64,000 bases of DNA from Pseudomonas sp. MRSN 12121 (GCF_000931465.1 NZ_CP010892.1:5231388-5295387); one strand, 5' to 3'; shown: positions 15,836 through 25,528, numbered from the stretch's first letter. Notes: generated by a model not told the origin, from the letters alone. Numbers and translations: made by a program.

Positions 15836-17461
15836 TCAGGCACTCAAGCGTGCCGTCACCTCGTTCAACTGCCCCGACAGGCCGTGCAGGTTCTGGCTCG
15901 CGCTTTCGGTGCGCTGCACGTTATCCAGGTTGGTGCTGGCGATGCTGGTGATCTCCGTCAGGTTGCGCGAGATGTCCTCGGCCACCGAGGTCTGTTCTTC
16001 CGCCGCCGTGGCGATCTGCCGGTTCATGTCGCGGATCGCTTCCACCGCTTCGGTGATCCGCTCCAGCATGGCGCCGGCCTGGGTCACCTGCTCGACACTC
16101 TCGTCGCTGCGCGCCTGGCCGGTCTCGATCGCCTGGGCCGCGTCCAGCGCACCGGTCTGCACGGTCTGGATGATCTGGTTGATCTCGATGATCGACGCCG
16201 CAGTACGCTGCGCCAGGCTGCGCACCTCGTCGGCGACCACGGCGAAACCGCGCCCGGCCTCGCCGGCACGCGCCGCCTCGATGGCGGCGTTGAGCGCCAG
16301 CAGGTTGGTCTGCTCGGCGATCCCGCGGATCACCTCCAGCACCTTGCCGATGCGTCCGCTGTCGGCTTCCAGGCGGCGGATCACCTCGGCGGTGTTGGCG
16401 ATTTCCCCGCGCATCTGCGTGATGGTGTGGATGGTGCCCTGCATCACCTGCTCGCCCTGCTGCGCCGACTGGTCGGCATCGTCGGCGGCACGCGCCGCAT
16501 CCGCCGCGTGGCGCGCCACTTCCTGGGCGGTGGCGGACATCTCGTTCATCGCCGTGGCGACCTGGTCGGTACGCTCGAACTGTTCGTTGGTGCCCTGGGA
16601 CATCAGCGTGGCGATGGCATTCAGCTCGCCGCTGGCGCTGTCCAGGTCGGAGGCGCTGCGTTGCAGGCGGCTGAAGGTTTCGGCGAGGAAATCGCGCAGG
16701 GTATTGGCGGCGACCGCCAGCTTGCCCAGTTCGTCCTGGCGCTCGCTGGCCACGCGCTCGGCGATCCGCCCCCGGCTGAGTTGCGCCACGTAGTCGATCA
16801 ACTGGCGAATCGGTTCCACCAGGCTGCGGTTGACCAGCCACAGGCTCAGCAGGCCGATCAGCAAGCCCGACACCAGCATCACCAGCAAGCCGCCCCACAC
16901 CGTGCGCTGTGCGGCGGCGCTGATGGTGTGCGACTGCGCGCTGCCCTGCTTGCGCAGCTCGCTCACCAGTTCGCTCATCTGCTCGCTGGTGGCCCGGTCC
17001 ACGCCCTTGACTGCGGCATCGCCGGCAACCGGATCGGCACCGGCGGCGACAAAGGCGTCGCGGCCCTTCTGGTAGGCCGCGCCCAGTGCCCGATGCTCAT
17101 CGCGCAAGCGTTCGATACGGCCCTTGAGTGTCGCCTCGATGCCGGGCTCGGCCGCCAGCTGGCCAAGAATGCCCTGCACGTCGCGCTGGCGATCCTCGAA
17201 CTGCTGCCAGTATTTGTTCAACTCCGCACTCTGCTTGCCCCGCAGCAGCACGTTTTTCCACTCCTGCACCTGGACCTTGAACTGCAGGTTGGCCTCATCG
17301 ATCAGTTGCGAGGTGCGCAACGGCCCCTCGATCAGGTCGCGATAACCTTGCACGCCATTGGACAGGAAATGAAAACACGCCAGCGCGATCAACAGCATCG
17401 CCAGCAGGCTGCCGCTCAATAAGGCCAGGACTTGCGCTCTCAGGGATTTTTGCAAGGACAT
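15836..17461 (-). CDS. Methyl-accepting chemotaxis protein
   Basis: The 541-residue transmembrane chemoreceptor has TM1 at about 13-33, a periplasmic four-helix-bundle-type ligand domain, TM2 at about 188-210, a HAMP domain, and the cytoplasmic signalling coiled coil with tip EQTNLLALNAAIEAARAGEA followed by GRGFAVVADEVRSLAQRT. ATG 17461 (MSLQKSLRAQ) places the charged start right before TM1; the longer open frame upstream is low-complexity. No C-terminal CheR-tethering pentapeptide is visible. The ligand is unknown. Confidence 0.92.
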   Translation of the reverse strand: MSLQKSLRAQVLALLSGSLLAMLLIALACFHFLSNGVQGYRDLIEGPLRTSQLIDEANLQFKVQVQEWKNVLLRGKQSAELNKYWQQFEDRQRDVQGILGQLAAEPGIEATLKGRIERLRDEHRALGAAYQKGRDAFVAAGADPVAGDAAVKGVDRATSEQMSELVSELRKQGSAQSHTISAAAQRTVWGGLLVMLVSGLLIGLLSLWLVNRSLVEPIRQLIDYVAQLSRGRIAERVASERQDELGKLAVAANTLRDFLAETFSRLQRSASDLDSASGELNAIATLMSQGTNEQFERTDQVATAMNEMSATAQEVARHAADAARAADDADQSAQQGEQVMQGTIHTITQMRGEIANTAEVIRRLEADSGRIGKVLEVIRGIAEQTNLLALNAAIEAARAGEAGRGFAVVADEVRSLAQRTAASIIEINQIIQTVQTGALDAAQAIETGQARSDESVEQVTQAGAMLERITEAVEAIRDMNRQIATAAEEQTSVAEDISRNLTEITSIASTNLDNVQRTESASQNLHGLSGQLNEVTARLSA

Positions 17462-17735
17462 CGAATGAAATCTCTCAACAGGGATAAGGCACGCCCGGGG
17501 CGGGCATGCGTAGCGTGCGAACATCCCTGTCAGGCGAACCGGGGCCAACCGATCGCGCCGTTGTCTTGGGCGTGATCGGCCTGGCGAAGGCTTTCTTGAG
17601 AGCCTTCGACAAACGGTTATAGCCGCGGAATATTGCACTTCGAAATGTCACAAAATCGTCATGGCGGCTTGCGATGATCCGGCTCAAGTGAACCTGTAAA
17701 ACCGCCTACAGGTGCCTTCCCCCCTGCGAGCCTCC

Positions 17736-18758
17736 ATGAATCACAGCCTCGACCACGCCCACCGCGATTCCGATCTGTTCGGCCTGCTCTACGGCTTCGC
17801 CTTCCGCCCCGGCGAGCGGGGGCGCGAGCTGGACTCGGCCAAGGCCCTGGAGGCCCTGCAACGGCCCGACGAGGGCGAGGAGTTTCTCTGGCTGCACCTG
17901 AACCTGGCGCATGCCGCCTGCGAACGCTGGATGCAGACCCACCTGCAGCTGCCGGACGAGTTCTTCGAGGCGCTGCACGAGGGCTCGCGCTCGACCCGCA
18001 TCGAGCATGTCGACTCGGCCCTGCTGGCGGTGGTCAACGACGTGGTGTTCAACTTCGGCAGCATGCTGTCCTCGGACATCTCCACGCTGTGGGTCTGCGC
18101 GCGCAGCCGGCTGATCGTCAGCGCGCGCCTGCAACCGCTGCATTCGGTGGACAAGCTGCGCTCCTCGGTCAAGGCCGGCGAACGCTTCCGTTCGCCCCTG
18201 GAACTGCTGGTACACCTGCTGCGCGACCAGGGCGAGGTGCTGACCCAGATCGTGCGCAAGACCAGCCTCAACGTCGACCAGATCGAAGACCAGCTGCTGG
18301 CTGCGCGGATTTCCACCAACCGCGCCGAACTGGGGGCCATGCGCCGGGTGCTGGTGCGCCTGCAACGCCTGCTGGCGCTGGAGCCGGGCTCGCTGCTGCG
18401 GCTGCTCAACCGGCCGCCGCAATGGTTGCAGAAGGACGACGTCAAGGAGCTGCGCAAGTCCACCGAGGAGTTCGCACTGATCATCAACGACCTCACCGCC
18501 CTCGGCGAGCGGATCAAGCTGTTGCAGGAAGAAATCGCCGCCAATATCAACGAACAGACCAACCGCACCCTGTTCACCCTGACCGTGGTCACGGTGCTGG
18601 CGCTGCCGATCAACATCATCGCCGGCTTCTTCGGCATGAACGTCGGCGGCATTCCCTTCTCCGGCGACCCGGAAGGCTTCTGGATCCTCGTCGCCCTGGT
18701 CGCCACCTTCACCGTCATCGCCGGGCGCTGGGCCTTCCGCAAGCGCCAGGACCTGTAG
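17736..18758 (+). CDS. CorA/ZntB-family divalent cation transporter
   Basis: The 340-residue protein has a large cytoplasmic N-terminal domain and two C-terminal membrane helices. The signature GMN is present (FFGMNVGG, about residue 300), the pore motif of CorA-family channels. The length and the FGL-YGF start resemble ZntB-type zinc transporters more than CorA; the ion is not certain. ATG 17736 follows GCGAG; an ATG eight codons upstream is possible. Confidence 0.85.
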   Translation: MNHSLDHAHRDSDLFGLLYGFAFRPGERGRELDSAKALEALQRPDEGEEFLWLHLNLAHAACERWMQTHLQLPDEFFEALHEGSRSTRIEHVDSALLAVVNDVVFNFGSMLSSDISTLWVCARSRLIVSARLQPLHSVDKLRSSVKAGERFRSPLELLVHLLRDQGEVLTQIVRKTSLNVDQIEDQLLAARISTNRAELGAMRRVLVRLQRLLALEPGSLLRLLNRPPQWLQKDDVKELRKSTEEFALIINDLTALGERIKLLQEEIAANINEQTNRTLFTLTVVTVLALPINIIAGFFGMNVGGIPFSGDPEGFWILVALVATFTVIAGRWAFRKRQDL

Positions 18759-18771
18759 GGCAGCGCTTGGC

Positions 18772-18883
18772 GTAGGAGCGAGGCTTGCCCGCGAAGGCGT
18801 CGGCGCTGGCACCCGACAGGACAAAGTCCGAACCGGGACGGCCCTATCGCGGGCAAGTCGGATCGCCGCCCGCTCGCTCCTAC
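18772..18883. repeat. REP doublet (inverted pair)
   Basis: GTAGGAGCGAGGCTTGCCCG at the left is mirrored by CGGGCAAG...CTCGCTCCTAC at the right, with about 60 bases between: a REPIN-like doublet in the gap between the CorA-type and phosphate transporter genes. Confidence 0.9.
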
Positions 18884-19010
18884 AGTCAATGGCGCTGATT
18901 CTTGACCAATGGTTAGAGGATTCACCCAAACCATGACCTGAGGCAGTCTCTCTGTAATATTTGGCAACGATCATGGGCGGCACTCCTCCCTGCCACAGGA
19001 TTGTCCGGCC

Positions 19011-20630
19011 ATGGCCACCCCTTCCCTGAGCGCTTCCGGCACAGCTTCGACCGCCGCCCAAGCCCGACCGCAACTGGATAAGAAACCCAGCCCCTTCACC
19101 CTGGTCACCTTCTTCGCGGTGCTCGCCATGGGCCTGCTGTTCACCGCCTACAGCCTGATGCACGACATGCACGAACTGGGCACCAGCGTCACCACCTGGA
19201 CCCCGTTCCTGCTGCTCGGCGTAGCACTGCTGATCGCCCTGGGCTTCGAGTTCGTCAACGGTTTCCACGACACCGCCAACGCGGTGGCCACAGTGATCTA
19301 CACCCATTCGCTGCCGCCGCACTTCGCGGTGGTCTGGTCGGGCCTGTTCAACTTCCTCGGCGTGCTGCTGTCCAGCGGCGCCGTGGCCTTCGGCATCATC
19401 GCCCTGCTGCCGGTGGAACTGATCCTGCAGGTCGGCTCCTCGGCCGGTTTCGCGATGATCTTCGCCCTGCTGATCGCCGCCATCCTGTGGAACCTCGGCA
19501 CCTGGTGGCTGGGCCTGCCGGCCTCGTCGTCGCATACCCTGATCGGCTCGATCATCGGCGTCGGCGTGGCCAACGCGCTGATGCACGGGCGCGACGGCAC
19601 CAGCGGCGTGGACTGGAGCCAGGCCACCAAGGTCGGCTACGCCCTGCTGTTCTCGCCGCTGATCGGTTTCGCCTGCGCGGCGCTGCTGCTCCTGGCCCTG
19701 CGCCTGTTCGTGAAGAACCGCGCGCTGTACAAGGCGCCCAAGGGCAACACGCCGCCGCCCTGGTGGATTCGCGGCATGCTGATCGCCACCTGCACCGGTG
19801 TGTCCTTCGCCCACGGCTCCAACGACGGCCAGAAAGGCATGGGCCTGATCATGCTGATCCTGGTCGGCACCCTGCCCATGGCCTACGCGCTGAACCGCAC
19901 CATGCCGGCCGACCAGGCCCTGCAATTCGCCGCGGTGGCCGAGGTGACCCAGCAAGCCCTGGTGAAAAGCGCCCCGCAACCGGCCCCCGCCGACCCGCGC
20001 GCAGTGCTGTCCGACTACGTGCGCAGCAAGGAAGCCACGCCGCAACTGGTCCCGGCCCTGGCCGCCCTGGCCGGCCATATCGGTGACGAAGTGAAAGGCT
20101 ACGGCTCGCTGGCCAAGGTACCGGCCGAGGCCATGGGCAACGTGCGCAACGACATGTACCTGAGCAGCGAAACCATCCGCCTGATGGACAAGCACCAGGT
20201 CGGCCACTTCGACGCCGACACCCAGGGCAAGCTGCAGCTGTTCAAGCAGCAGATCGACAACGCCACGCGCTTCATTCCGCTGTGGGTGAAGATCGCCGTG
20301 GCCATCGCCCTCGGCCTGGGCACCATGGTCGGCTGGAAGCGCATCGTGGTCACCGTCGGCGAGAAGATCGGCAAGACCCACCTGACCTACGCCCAGGGCG
20401 CCTCGGCGGAAACCGTGGCGATGCTGACCATCGGCGCCGCGGACCTGTTCGGCCTGCCGGTGTCCACCACCCACGTGCTGTCCTCGGGCGTGGCCGGGAC
20501 CATGGTCGCCAACGGCGGTGGCTTGCAGATGCAGACCATCCGCAACCTGCTGATGGCCTGGGTACTGACCCTGCCGGCAGCGATCCTGCTGTCCGGCAGC
20601 CTCTATTGGCTGTTCACCCAGCTGTTCTGA
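19011..20630 (+). CDS. PiT-family inorganic phosphate transporter
   Basis: The 539-residue inner-membrane protein has about ten helices. Both PiT signature repeats are visible: GFEFVNGFHDTANAVATVIYT near residue 85 and FAHGSNDGQKGMG near 265, with PVSTTHVLSS in the second half. It moves metal-phosphate or phosphate with protons at low affinity. A hydrophilic loop of about 140 residues (about 300-430) lies between the half-repeats. AGGA ten bases before the ATG is the only ribosome site. Confidence 0.92.
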   Translation: MATPSLSASGTASTAAQARPQLDKKPSPFTLVTFFAVLAMGLLFTAYSLMHDMHELGTSVTTWTPFLLLGVALLIALGFEFVNGFHDTANAVATVIYTHSLPPHFAVVWSGLFNFLGVLLSSGAVAFGIIALLPVELILQVGSSAGFAMIFALLIAAILWNLGTWWLGLPASSSHTLIGSIIGVGVANALMHGRDGTSGVDWSQATKVGYALLFSPLIGFACAALLLLALRLFVKNRALYKAPKGNTPPPWWIRGMLIATCTGVSFAHGSNDGQKGMGLIMLILVGTLPMAYALNRTMPADQALQFAAVAEVTQQALVKSAPQPAPADPRAVLSDYVRSKEATPQLVPALAALAGHIGDEVKGYGSLAKVPAEAMGNVRNDMYLSSETIRLMDKHQVGHFDADTQGKLQLFKQQIDNATRFIPLWVKIAVAIALGLGTMVGWKRIVVTVGEKIGKTHLTYAQGASAETVAMLTIGAADLFGLPVSTTHVLSSGVAGTMVANGGGLQMQTIRNLLMAWVLTLPAAILLSGSLYWLFTQLF

Positions 20631-20639
20631 GCCCCCCAT

Positions 20640-20762
20640 GTAGGAGCGAAGCTTGCTCGCGATGGCGTCGGTGATCACACAACCGTGCTCAGGAACCTGG
20701 CCCGGTGGCGTTTGTCACGGCCCTATCGCGGGCAAGTCGGATCGCCGCCCGCTCGCTCCTAC
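20640..20762. repeat. REP doublet (inverted pair)
   Basis: Left GTAGGAGCGAAGCTTGCTCG and right CGGGCAAG...GCTCGCTCCTAC form an inverted pair between the convergent phosphate-transporter and pqiC genes. The right part is nearly identical to the right part of the pair at 18772-18883, so the two loci share a recent source. Confidence 0.9.
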
Positions 20763-20774
20763 AAGGGATAGGTG

Positions 20775-21380
20775 TCAGGGGCAGCGGGTCGCGGGGTTTT
20801 GCACCCAGCGCTTGGCGGTGCCGGCGATGCGCTTGGCCAACTCGTCGATGGCCCGCTGATGGGCCTGGACCAGGCTCGACAGTTCGACGCTGGCCGGCTG
20901 GCTGATGCGGCTGCTGCAGGTCAGGCTGCGCCGGTCGACGCCGTCGCCGCGCAGGCGCAGGTTCCACACCACGTCGATCAGCGCATGGCGGCCCGGCACC
21001 GACTCGAAGCGCCGCACGTCGGTCTGCAGCGACAGGATCGGCTGCCCCGCCGCCTTGGGCAGGCCTTCGAGGTTGCGCGTGCCCAGTTGCTGTTCCATCT
21101 GGCTGGCCAGAGCGTCGTGGAACTCATCCACCAGCGGGGCGCTCCAGCGCGCGGTTTCCAGAATCGCCAGGGTGCCGCCGTCCTGGCGCACGACCAACTG
21201 CGGCTGGTCGACCTGCATCGGAATGCGTACCGCGGCCATCTCGAATTGCAGGCCCGACCCCGCGACAGCAGCCGATGCCGGCTCGGGCGCCGGCGCCATC
21301 AGCGTGTAGTAATGGGTCGGCGCCGAGCTGCAGGCCGCCAGGCCCAGGGATGCGATCAACAACACAAGCGTTTTTTTCAT
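20775..21380 (-). CDS. pqiC: Outer-membrane-linked lipoprotein of Pqi-type lipid transport system
   Basis: The 201-residue lipoprotein has lipobox LAAC (Cys17) after a short signal peptide, and an ABC-type transport auxiliary domain (YYTLMAP start). In E. coli PqiC sits at the outer membrane and docks with the PqiB tunnel. Its ATG overlaps the end of pqiB by four bases, so it is the last gene of the operon. Identification rests on order and lipoprotein features. Confidence 0.87.
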   Translation of the reverse strand: MKKTLVLLIASLGLAACSSAPTHYYTLMAPAPEPASAAVAGSGLQFEMAAVRIPMQVDQPQLVVRQDGGTLAILETARWSAPLVDEFHDALASQMEQQLGTRNLEGLPKAAGQPILSLQTDVRRFESVPGRHALIDVVWNLRLRGDGVDRRSLTCSSRISQPASVELSSLVQAHQRAIDELAKRIAGTAKRWVQNPATRCP

Positions 21381-23065
21381 GGCTGGGTTTCCGGTTCGGG
21401 CTCACGCGAAGACGAGGTCGAGGATTTGTAGGCGTCCGGCTGGTTGTCCTTGAGCCGCCCACGGATCAGCGCCTCCGGATGCCGGCTGAGGAAGTCGGTG
21501 AGCACCCGCACCGAACGCGCGGTGCGCTGCACTTCGTCCATCGCCTGGCCCAGTTGCAGGCGTTGCGGCGAGTCCTCGGCGAAGCTGTCGTTGGCCGTGG
21601 CCAGGGTCTTCTTGGTCTGCTCCAGGGTGTCGCGTATTTCGGGCAGCACCTTGCCGTTGACGTTCTGCAAGGTCTTCTGCATCTCGCTCAGGCTGCCGTT
21701 GAGGTTGTTGGCGATGGCATCGATCGGCAGCTTGCTGATCTTCTCCACCACTCGCTGCAACTGTTCCTGCAGCTTGTCCAGGCCGCCCGGCACGGTAGGA
21801 ATTTCCAGCGGCCGGATGGTCGGGTCGAAAGCCACCGGCTTGGCGTTGGGGATGAAATCCATGGAGATGTACAGCTGGCCGGTCAGCAGGTTGCCGCTGC
21901 GCGCCTGGGCGCGCAGGCCATGCTGGACGAAAGCGCCGATCAGGTAGCCCGCGCGGCTTTCATCGGCACCGCTGATTTTCTCCAGCTGCTGATGGACCTT
22001 GCCCAGCCGCGCCGGGTAGATCACCACGCCGACCACGGTGGAGAAGGTCTTTTTCTGCTCGTCGTAATCCAGGTCCATCGACACCACCCGGCCGAAGTTC
22101 ACCCCGAGGAACTCCACCGGGGCATTGAGCGCCAGCCCGCGCAAGGTCTGGTCGAACCGCATGCGCATGTAGTACGGGTCGCCATCGGGCGGCGCCAGCG
22201 CGGTGTCCTGGTCGGCGAACAGCTGGTAGCTGGCGTTCTCGTCGGCCGGCTTGGCGTTGGGGCTGTATTTGGGTTCAACGAAGGCGACGCCGCCGGCGAG
22301 GATCGTCGACATGGACTCGGTGTTGACCTTCAGGCCGTTGGCGCCCAGGGTCACGTCCACGCCGCTGGCGTTCCAGAAGCGCGAGTCAGTGGTGACGAAC
22401 TGGTCGTTGGGGGCGTTGACGAAGATCCGCACATCCACGCCCTTGCCGTTTTCCGAGAGCTTGTAGGAAATCACCTGGCCCACTTCGATGCGTCGGTAAT
22501 AGACCGGCGAGCCGACGTCCAGCGAACCCAGGTCGTCGGTGTGCAGGGTGAAGCGCTTGCCCTTCTGGCCGTAGGTCACCGCGGGCGGCGTCTCCAGGCC
22601 GACGAAGCTCTTCTTGCGTTTCTCGTCCTGGCCGGCGTCGGCGCCGATGAAGGCCCCCGACAACAGGGTATCGACCCCGGACACGCCCCCGGCGCCGATG
22701 CGCGGACGCACCACCCAGAACGCCGAGTCGGCGGCGGTGAAGGACTCCGCGGACTGGTCCAGCTCGACCTTGGCGATCACCTTGCTGCGGTTCTTGCTCA
22801 GGGCGATGGAAGTGACCTTGCCGATCACCACGTTCTTGTATTTGACCTGGGTCTTGTTGGCTTCCAGGCCCTCGGCGGTCTGGAAGCTGATGGAGATTTC
22901 CGGACCGGCCGACAGCGACTTGTGCACCAGCATCGACAGGCCGACCAGGGCCGCGACTATGGGCACGATCCACACCAGCGAAACGTTGAACCGCCGCGTC
23001 CTGACCGCGGGGGTGCCCGGCGTCGCTGGCGCGCTTGAAGCGTTGGAACCTGGATGATCAGACAT
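21377..23065 (-). CDS. pqiB: MCE-domain protein PqiB
   Basis: The 562-residue protein has one N-terminal membrane helix (about 27-47) and three MCE/MlaD domains: ISFQTAEGLEANKTQVKYKN marks the first, FTLHTDDLGSLDVGSPVYYR the second, and LNAPVEFLGVNFGRVVS the third. A helical C-terminal region, as in PqiB, forms a periplasm-spanning tube for lipids. ATG 23065 follows GAGG by six bases and overlaps the end of the upstream gene by eight bases. Confidence 0.93.
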   Translation of the reverse strand: MSDHPGSNASSAPATPGTPAVRTRRFNVSLVWIVPIVAALVGLSMLVHKSLSAGPEISISFQTAEGLEANKTQVKYKNVVIGKVTSIALSKNRSKVIAKVELDQSAESFTAADSAFWVVRPRIGAGGVSGVDTLLSGAFIGADAGQDEKRKKSFVGLETPPAVTYGQKGKRFTLHTDDLGSLDVGSPVYYRRIEVGQVISYKLSENGKGVDVRIFVNAPNDQFVTTDSRFWNASGVDVTLGANGLKVNTESMSTILAGGVAFVEPKYSPNAKPADENASYQLFADQDTALAPPDGDPYYMRMRFDQTLRGLALNAPVEFLGVNFGRVVSMDLDYDEQKKTFSTVVGVVIYPARLGKVHQQLEKISGADESRAGYLIGAFVQHGLRAQARSGNLLTGQLYISMDFIPNAKPVAFDPTIRPLEIPTVPGGLDKLQEQLQRVVEKISKLPIDAIANNLNGSLSEMQKTLQNVNGKVLPEIRDTLEQTKKTLATANDSFAEDSPQRLQLGQAMDEVQRTARSVRVLTDFLSRHPEALIRGRLKDNQPDAYKSSTSSSREPEPETQP

Positions 23066-23672
23066 CTTCAACCTCTACATCCCAGATAAGCCGGGGATCG
23101 AAACTCATGGCCGCGAACATCGTCAGGACCACGACCAAACCAAAGAACAGAATGCCCATGCGCGGCTCGATCGAGCTCAGGGCGTGAAATTGCACCAGCG
23201 CCGCCACCAGGGCGACCACCAGCACGTCGAGCATCGACCAGTAGCCGATCACCTCGATGAAGCGGTACAGCTTGGCGCGCTCGCGCATCGCCCAATGACT
23301 GCGGCGCTGGCAGGTGACCAGCAGCATCGCCAGGACGAAGAACTTGATGCAGGGCACCACCACGCTGGCGACGAAGATCAGCAGCGCGATGTCCCAGGAA
23401 CCGTGATGCCAGAACTCCAGCACCCCGCTCAGAATAGTATTCTCGCTGCCGCTGCCGAAGACCTGGGTGTACATCACCGGCAGCACATTGGCCGGAATGT
23501 AGAAAATCAGGCTGGCCAGCAGGAAGGCCCAGGTACGGCTCAGGCTGTTGGGCTTGCGCGCATGCACCGTGGCTTCGCAACGCGGGCAGACGTGGACGTC
23601 TTGCGGGCAGCTCTGGCCGCAGGTGTGGCACAGCATCAGGCCCAGGTCGCGGGCATAGGGGGGCTGGCTCAT
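23058..23672 (-). CDS. pqiA: Paraquat-inducible protein A, second half
   Basis: The 204-residue inner-membrane protein has an N-terminal zinc-finger-like pair CHTCGQ and CPRCEA, then four helices of the PqiA domain (SLIFYIPANVLPVMYT is characteristic). It is the second of two adjacent single-domain PqiA genes; E. coli has one two-domain PqiA. TGATG joins it to the gene upstream and its end overlaps pqiB. Confidence 0.92.
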   Translation of the reverse strand: MSQPPYARDLGLMLCHTCGQSCPQDVHVCPRCEATVHARKPNSLSRTWAFLLASLIFYIPANVLPVMYTQVFGSGSENTILSGVLEFWHHGSWDIALLIFVASVVVPCIKFFVLAMLLVTCQRRSHWAMRERAKLYRFIEVIGYWSMLDVLVVALVAALVQFHALSSIEPRMGILFFGLVVVLTMFAAMSFDPRLIWDVEVEDV

Positions 23673-24280
23673 CAGTAGCGGCCCTCCAGGTCGTCCCAGA
23701 GGCGCCGGATGCCCTTGCCGGAAATCAGGATGATCAGCACCGTCAGCATCGACAGCGACCACAGCCCCAGGCCCGGATGCACATCGAGCATGCCCGCCAG
23801 CTTGACGATGGCCACCAGGATGCCCAGCAGGCACACCTCGAGCATGCTCCAGGGCCGCAGATGCTCCAGGGCCCGCATGCAGGCCTTGAAACCCGGCGCC
23901 GCGTGCCCGGCGCAGGCGAAGCCCAGCACCCAGCACAGCAAGGCGATCTGCAGGCCGGGAGCCAGGATGATCGCCAGGCCGGTGACCGCGGCGATCACGC
24001 TGATACGGCCCTGGGCCAGGGCCTCGACCGACTGCCACAGGGTCGCTTCGTTGCTCAGGCCTTCGAGGCTGATGCCGATCACCGGGAAAGCGTTGGCGAA
24101 CACGAACAGCAGCGCCGCGGTGATCGACAGCGCGAACAACTGTTGCACGTTCAAATGCCGGGCCCGTTCCAGCACGGCGCCGCAACGCGAGCATTGGGCC
24201 GTCTGGCCTTTTGCAAGCGGCACGGGCTGGTACAGCGAGTCGCAATGCTCGCAGATGATCCAGTTGGGAGAGAGAGTCAT
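23672..24280 (-). CDS. pqiA: Paraquat-inducible protein A, first half
   Basis: The 202-residue membrane protein has the CEHCDS and CSRCGA metal-binding-like pairs at the N-terminus, then four PqiA helices (FVFANAFPVIGISLEG). It is the first gene of a four-gene operon with overlapping stops and starts that makes a Pqi-type lipid transport system. GAGAGAG upstream of the ATG is a good ribosome site. It is divergent from a TetR-family gene. Confidence 0.92.
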   Translation of the reverse strand: MTLSPNWIICEHCDSLYQPVPLAKGQTAQCSRCGAVLERARHLNVQQLFALSITAALLFVFANAFPVIGISLEGLSNEATLWQSVEALAQGRISVIAAVTGLAIILAPGLQIALLCWVLGFACAGHAAPGFKACMRALEHLRPWSMLEVCLLGILVAIVKLAGMLDVHPGLGLWSLSMLTVLIILISGKGIRRLWDDLEGRY

Positions 24281-24330
24281 GGTCTTCGAGATTCAGGTTG
24301 GACAGCGGAGGGCGCTGGTCCGCGGCGCGT

Positions 24331-24352
24331 ATTCTCTGCAAAAGTAGAGAAT
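24331..24352. promoter_or_regulatory. Inverted repeat in pqiA-tetR divergent promoter region
   Basis: ATTCTCT-N8-AGAGAAT (arms 24331-24337 and 24346-24352) is a perfect dyad in the gap between the pqi operon and the divergent TetR gene. A TetR operator is the simplest reading; binding is inferred. Confidence 0.5.
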
Positions 24353-24426
24353 GGTGTCTAGTTTTTCATCGGTACTGTAAATGTTCCGGTGCGCCATAAT
24401 GTATGCCCCTTGCCGCTTGTCAGACC

Positions 24427-25074
24427 ATGAACGATTCAAAAATGCTCCCGGCCAAACCCTCGCGCTCGCCCAAACAAACCCGTGGCCATGATCGGGTCAC
24501 GGCGATTCTCGACGCCTGCGCGCACCTGCTGGTCAGCCAGGGCGTGGCCAGCCTGACCATGCATGGCCTGGCGCGCGAAGCCGGCACCTCCATTGGCTCG
24601 CTATACCACTTCTTCAGCGACAAGCAGAGCGTGTTCGACGCCCTGGGCCAGCGCCACATCGACGCTTTCGAACAGATCACCGCCAACCTCCTGGCCATCG
24701 ACCCGGCCACCTGGGTCGAGTCGAGCAGCCAGGAGGTGATCGAGCGAATGAGCATGCCGATCATGGAATACCTGGAAGCCCATCCCGACCTGCTGCTGAT
24801 GATCAGCCCCACGTTCACCCCCGGCCAGCTCCAGGCCCCGACCATCCAGGCGCGGATCGAGGAGACCTACCACCGTATGCTCGCCCTGCGCCTGCCTGCC
24901 GCCAGTGCCGCGCAACTCAACGCCTACGTGGCGGCCATGCGCGGATTGCCCATCGGCCTGTTCCAGGTTGCTCTGGAGAATAGCCAGCTCAAGAGCATTC
25001 TGCTGTTGCAGGAAGTGCCCCGCGCGTTGACGGCCTACCTGGAGGCCATCGAGCGCCACCACGCCGCTCCCTGA
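24427..25074 (+). CDS. TetR-family transcriptional regulator
   Basis: The 215-residue regulator has the TetR HTH at about 25-75 (LTMHGLAREAGTSIGSLYHF, then FSDKQSVFDAL). The start is uncertain: ATG 24403, 24427 or 24442, none with a clear Shine-Dalgarno. 24427 is used because a CATAAT -10-like element ends at 24400. Being divergent from pqi, it may regulate that operon. Confidence 0.82.
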   Translation: MNDSKMLPAKPSRSPKQTRGHDRVTAILDACAHLLVSQGVASLTMHGLAREAGTSIGSLYHFFSDKQSVFDALGQRHIDAFEQITANLLAIDPATWVESSSQEVIERMSMPIMEYLEAHPDLLLMISPTFTPGQLQAPTIQARIEETYHRMLALRLPAASAAQLNAYVAAMRGLPIGLFQVALENSQLKSILLLQEVPRALTAYLEAIERHHAAP

Positions 25075-25084
25075 GCGCGCGGTT

Positions 25085-25528
25085 TCAGCTGGCGCGATCG
25101 AGCGCCCGCCCCGCTACCAGGCGCTCGCGCACCAGGTCGTAGACCCAGTGGTAGACGTAGGTGTACGGCAGGAAGAACAGCAGCACGCCCAGGTCCAGGA
25201 TCAATGCCTGCAGCAGGCTGACGTGCAGCCACCAGGCGATCAGCGGCACGCTTGCCGCCACCAGGCCGCCCTCGAACAGCAGCGCGTGGGCGACCCGGGT
25301 CCAGCCGTTGGGCACCAGGGCCAGGCGCTTGAGCAGGCGATCGAACAAGGCGTTGAAGACCACGTTCCAGGCCAGGGCGACCAGGCCGATGAACAGCGTC
25401 ACCAGGCCCATGTCGACCAGGGGCCTGTCCATGATCCAGGCCAGCAGCGGCGTACACAGCGCCAATGCGAGCAGTTCGAAGCCTACGGCCTGGCAAACGC
25501 GTTCGGTCAAGGATTTGGGGGCGCTCAT
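25085..25528 (-). CDS. PACE-family efflux transporter
   Basis: The 147-residue protein has four membrane helices in two repeated bacterial-transmembrane-pair units (FELLALALCTPLLAWIM, WNVVFNALFDR; then LLFEGGLVAASVPLIAWWL, YVYHWVYDLV). This is the proteobacterial antimicrobial compound efflux (AceI-like) family, which exports biocides such as chlorhexidine or natural polyamines. AGGAG seven bases before the ATG at 25528 fixes the start. It is divergent from a LysR gene; a second pair of the same kind is at 38551-40023. Confidence 0.9.
   Translation of the reverse strand: MSAPKSLTERVCQAVGFELLALALCTPLLAWIMDRPLVDMGLVTLFIGLVALAWNVVFNALFDRLLKRLALVPNGWTRVAHALLFEGGLVAASVPLIAWWLHVSLLQALILDLGVLLFFLPYTYVYHWVYDLVRERLVAGRALDRAS

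Noticed and set aside
17706..20678. A 990-codon minus-strand open frame
   Set aside because: It is antisense to the CorA-type and PiT-type transporters and runs through a REP pair; the composition is low-complexity.
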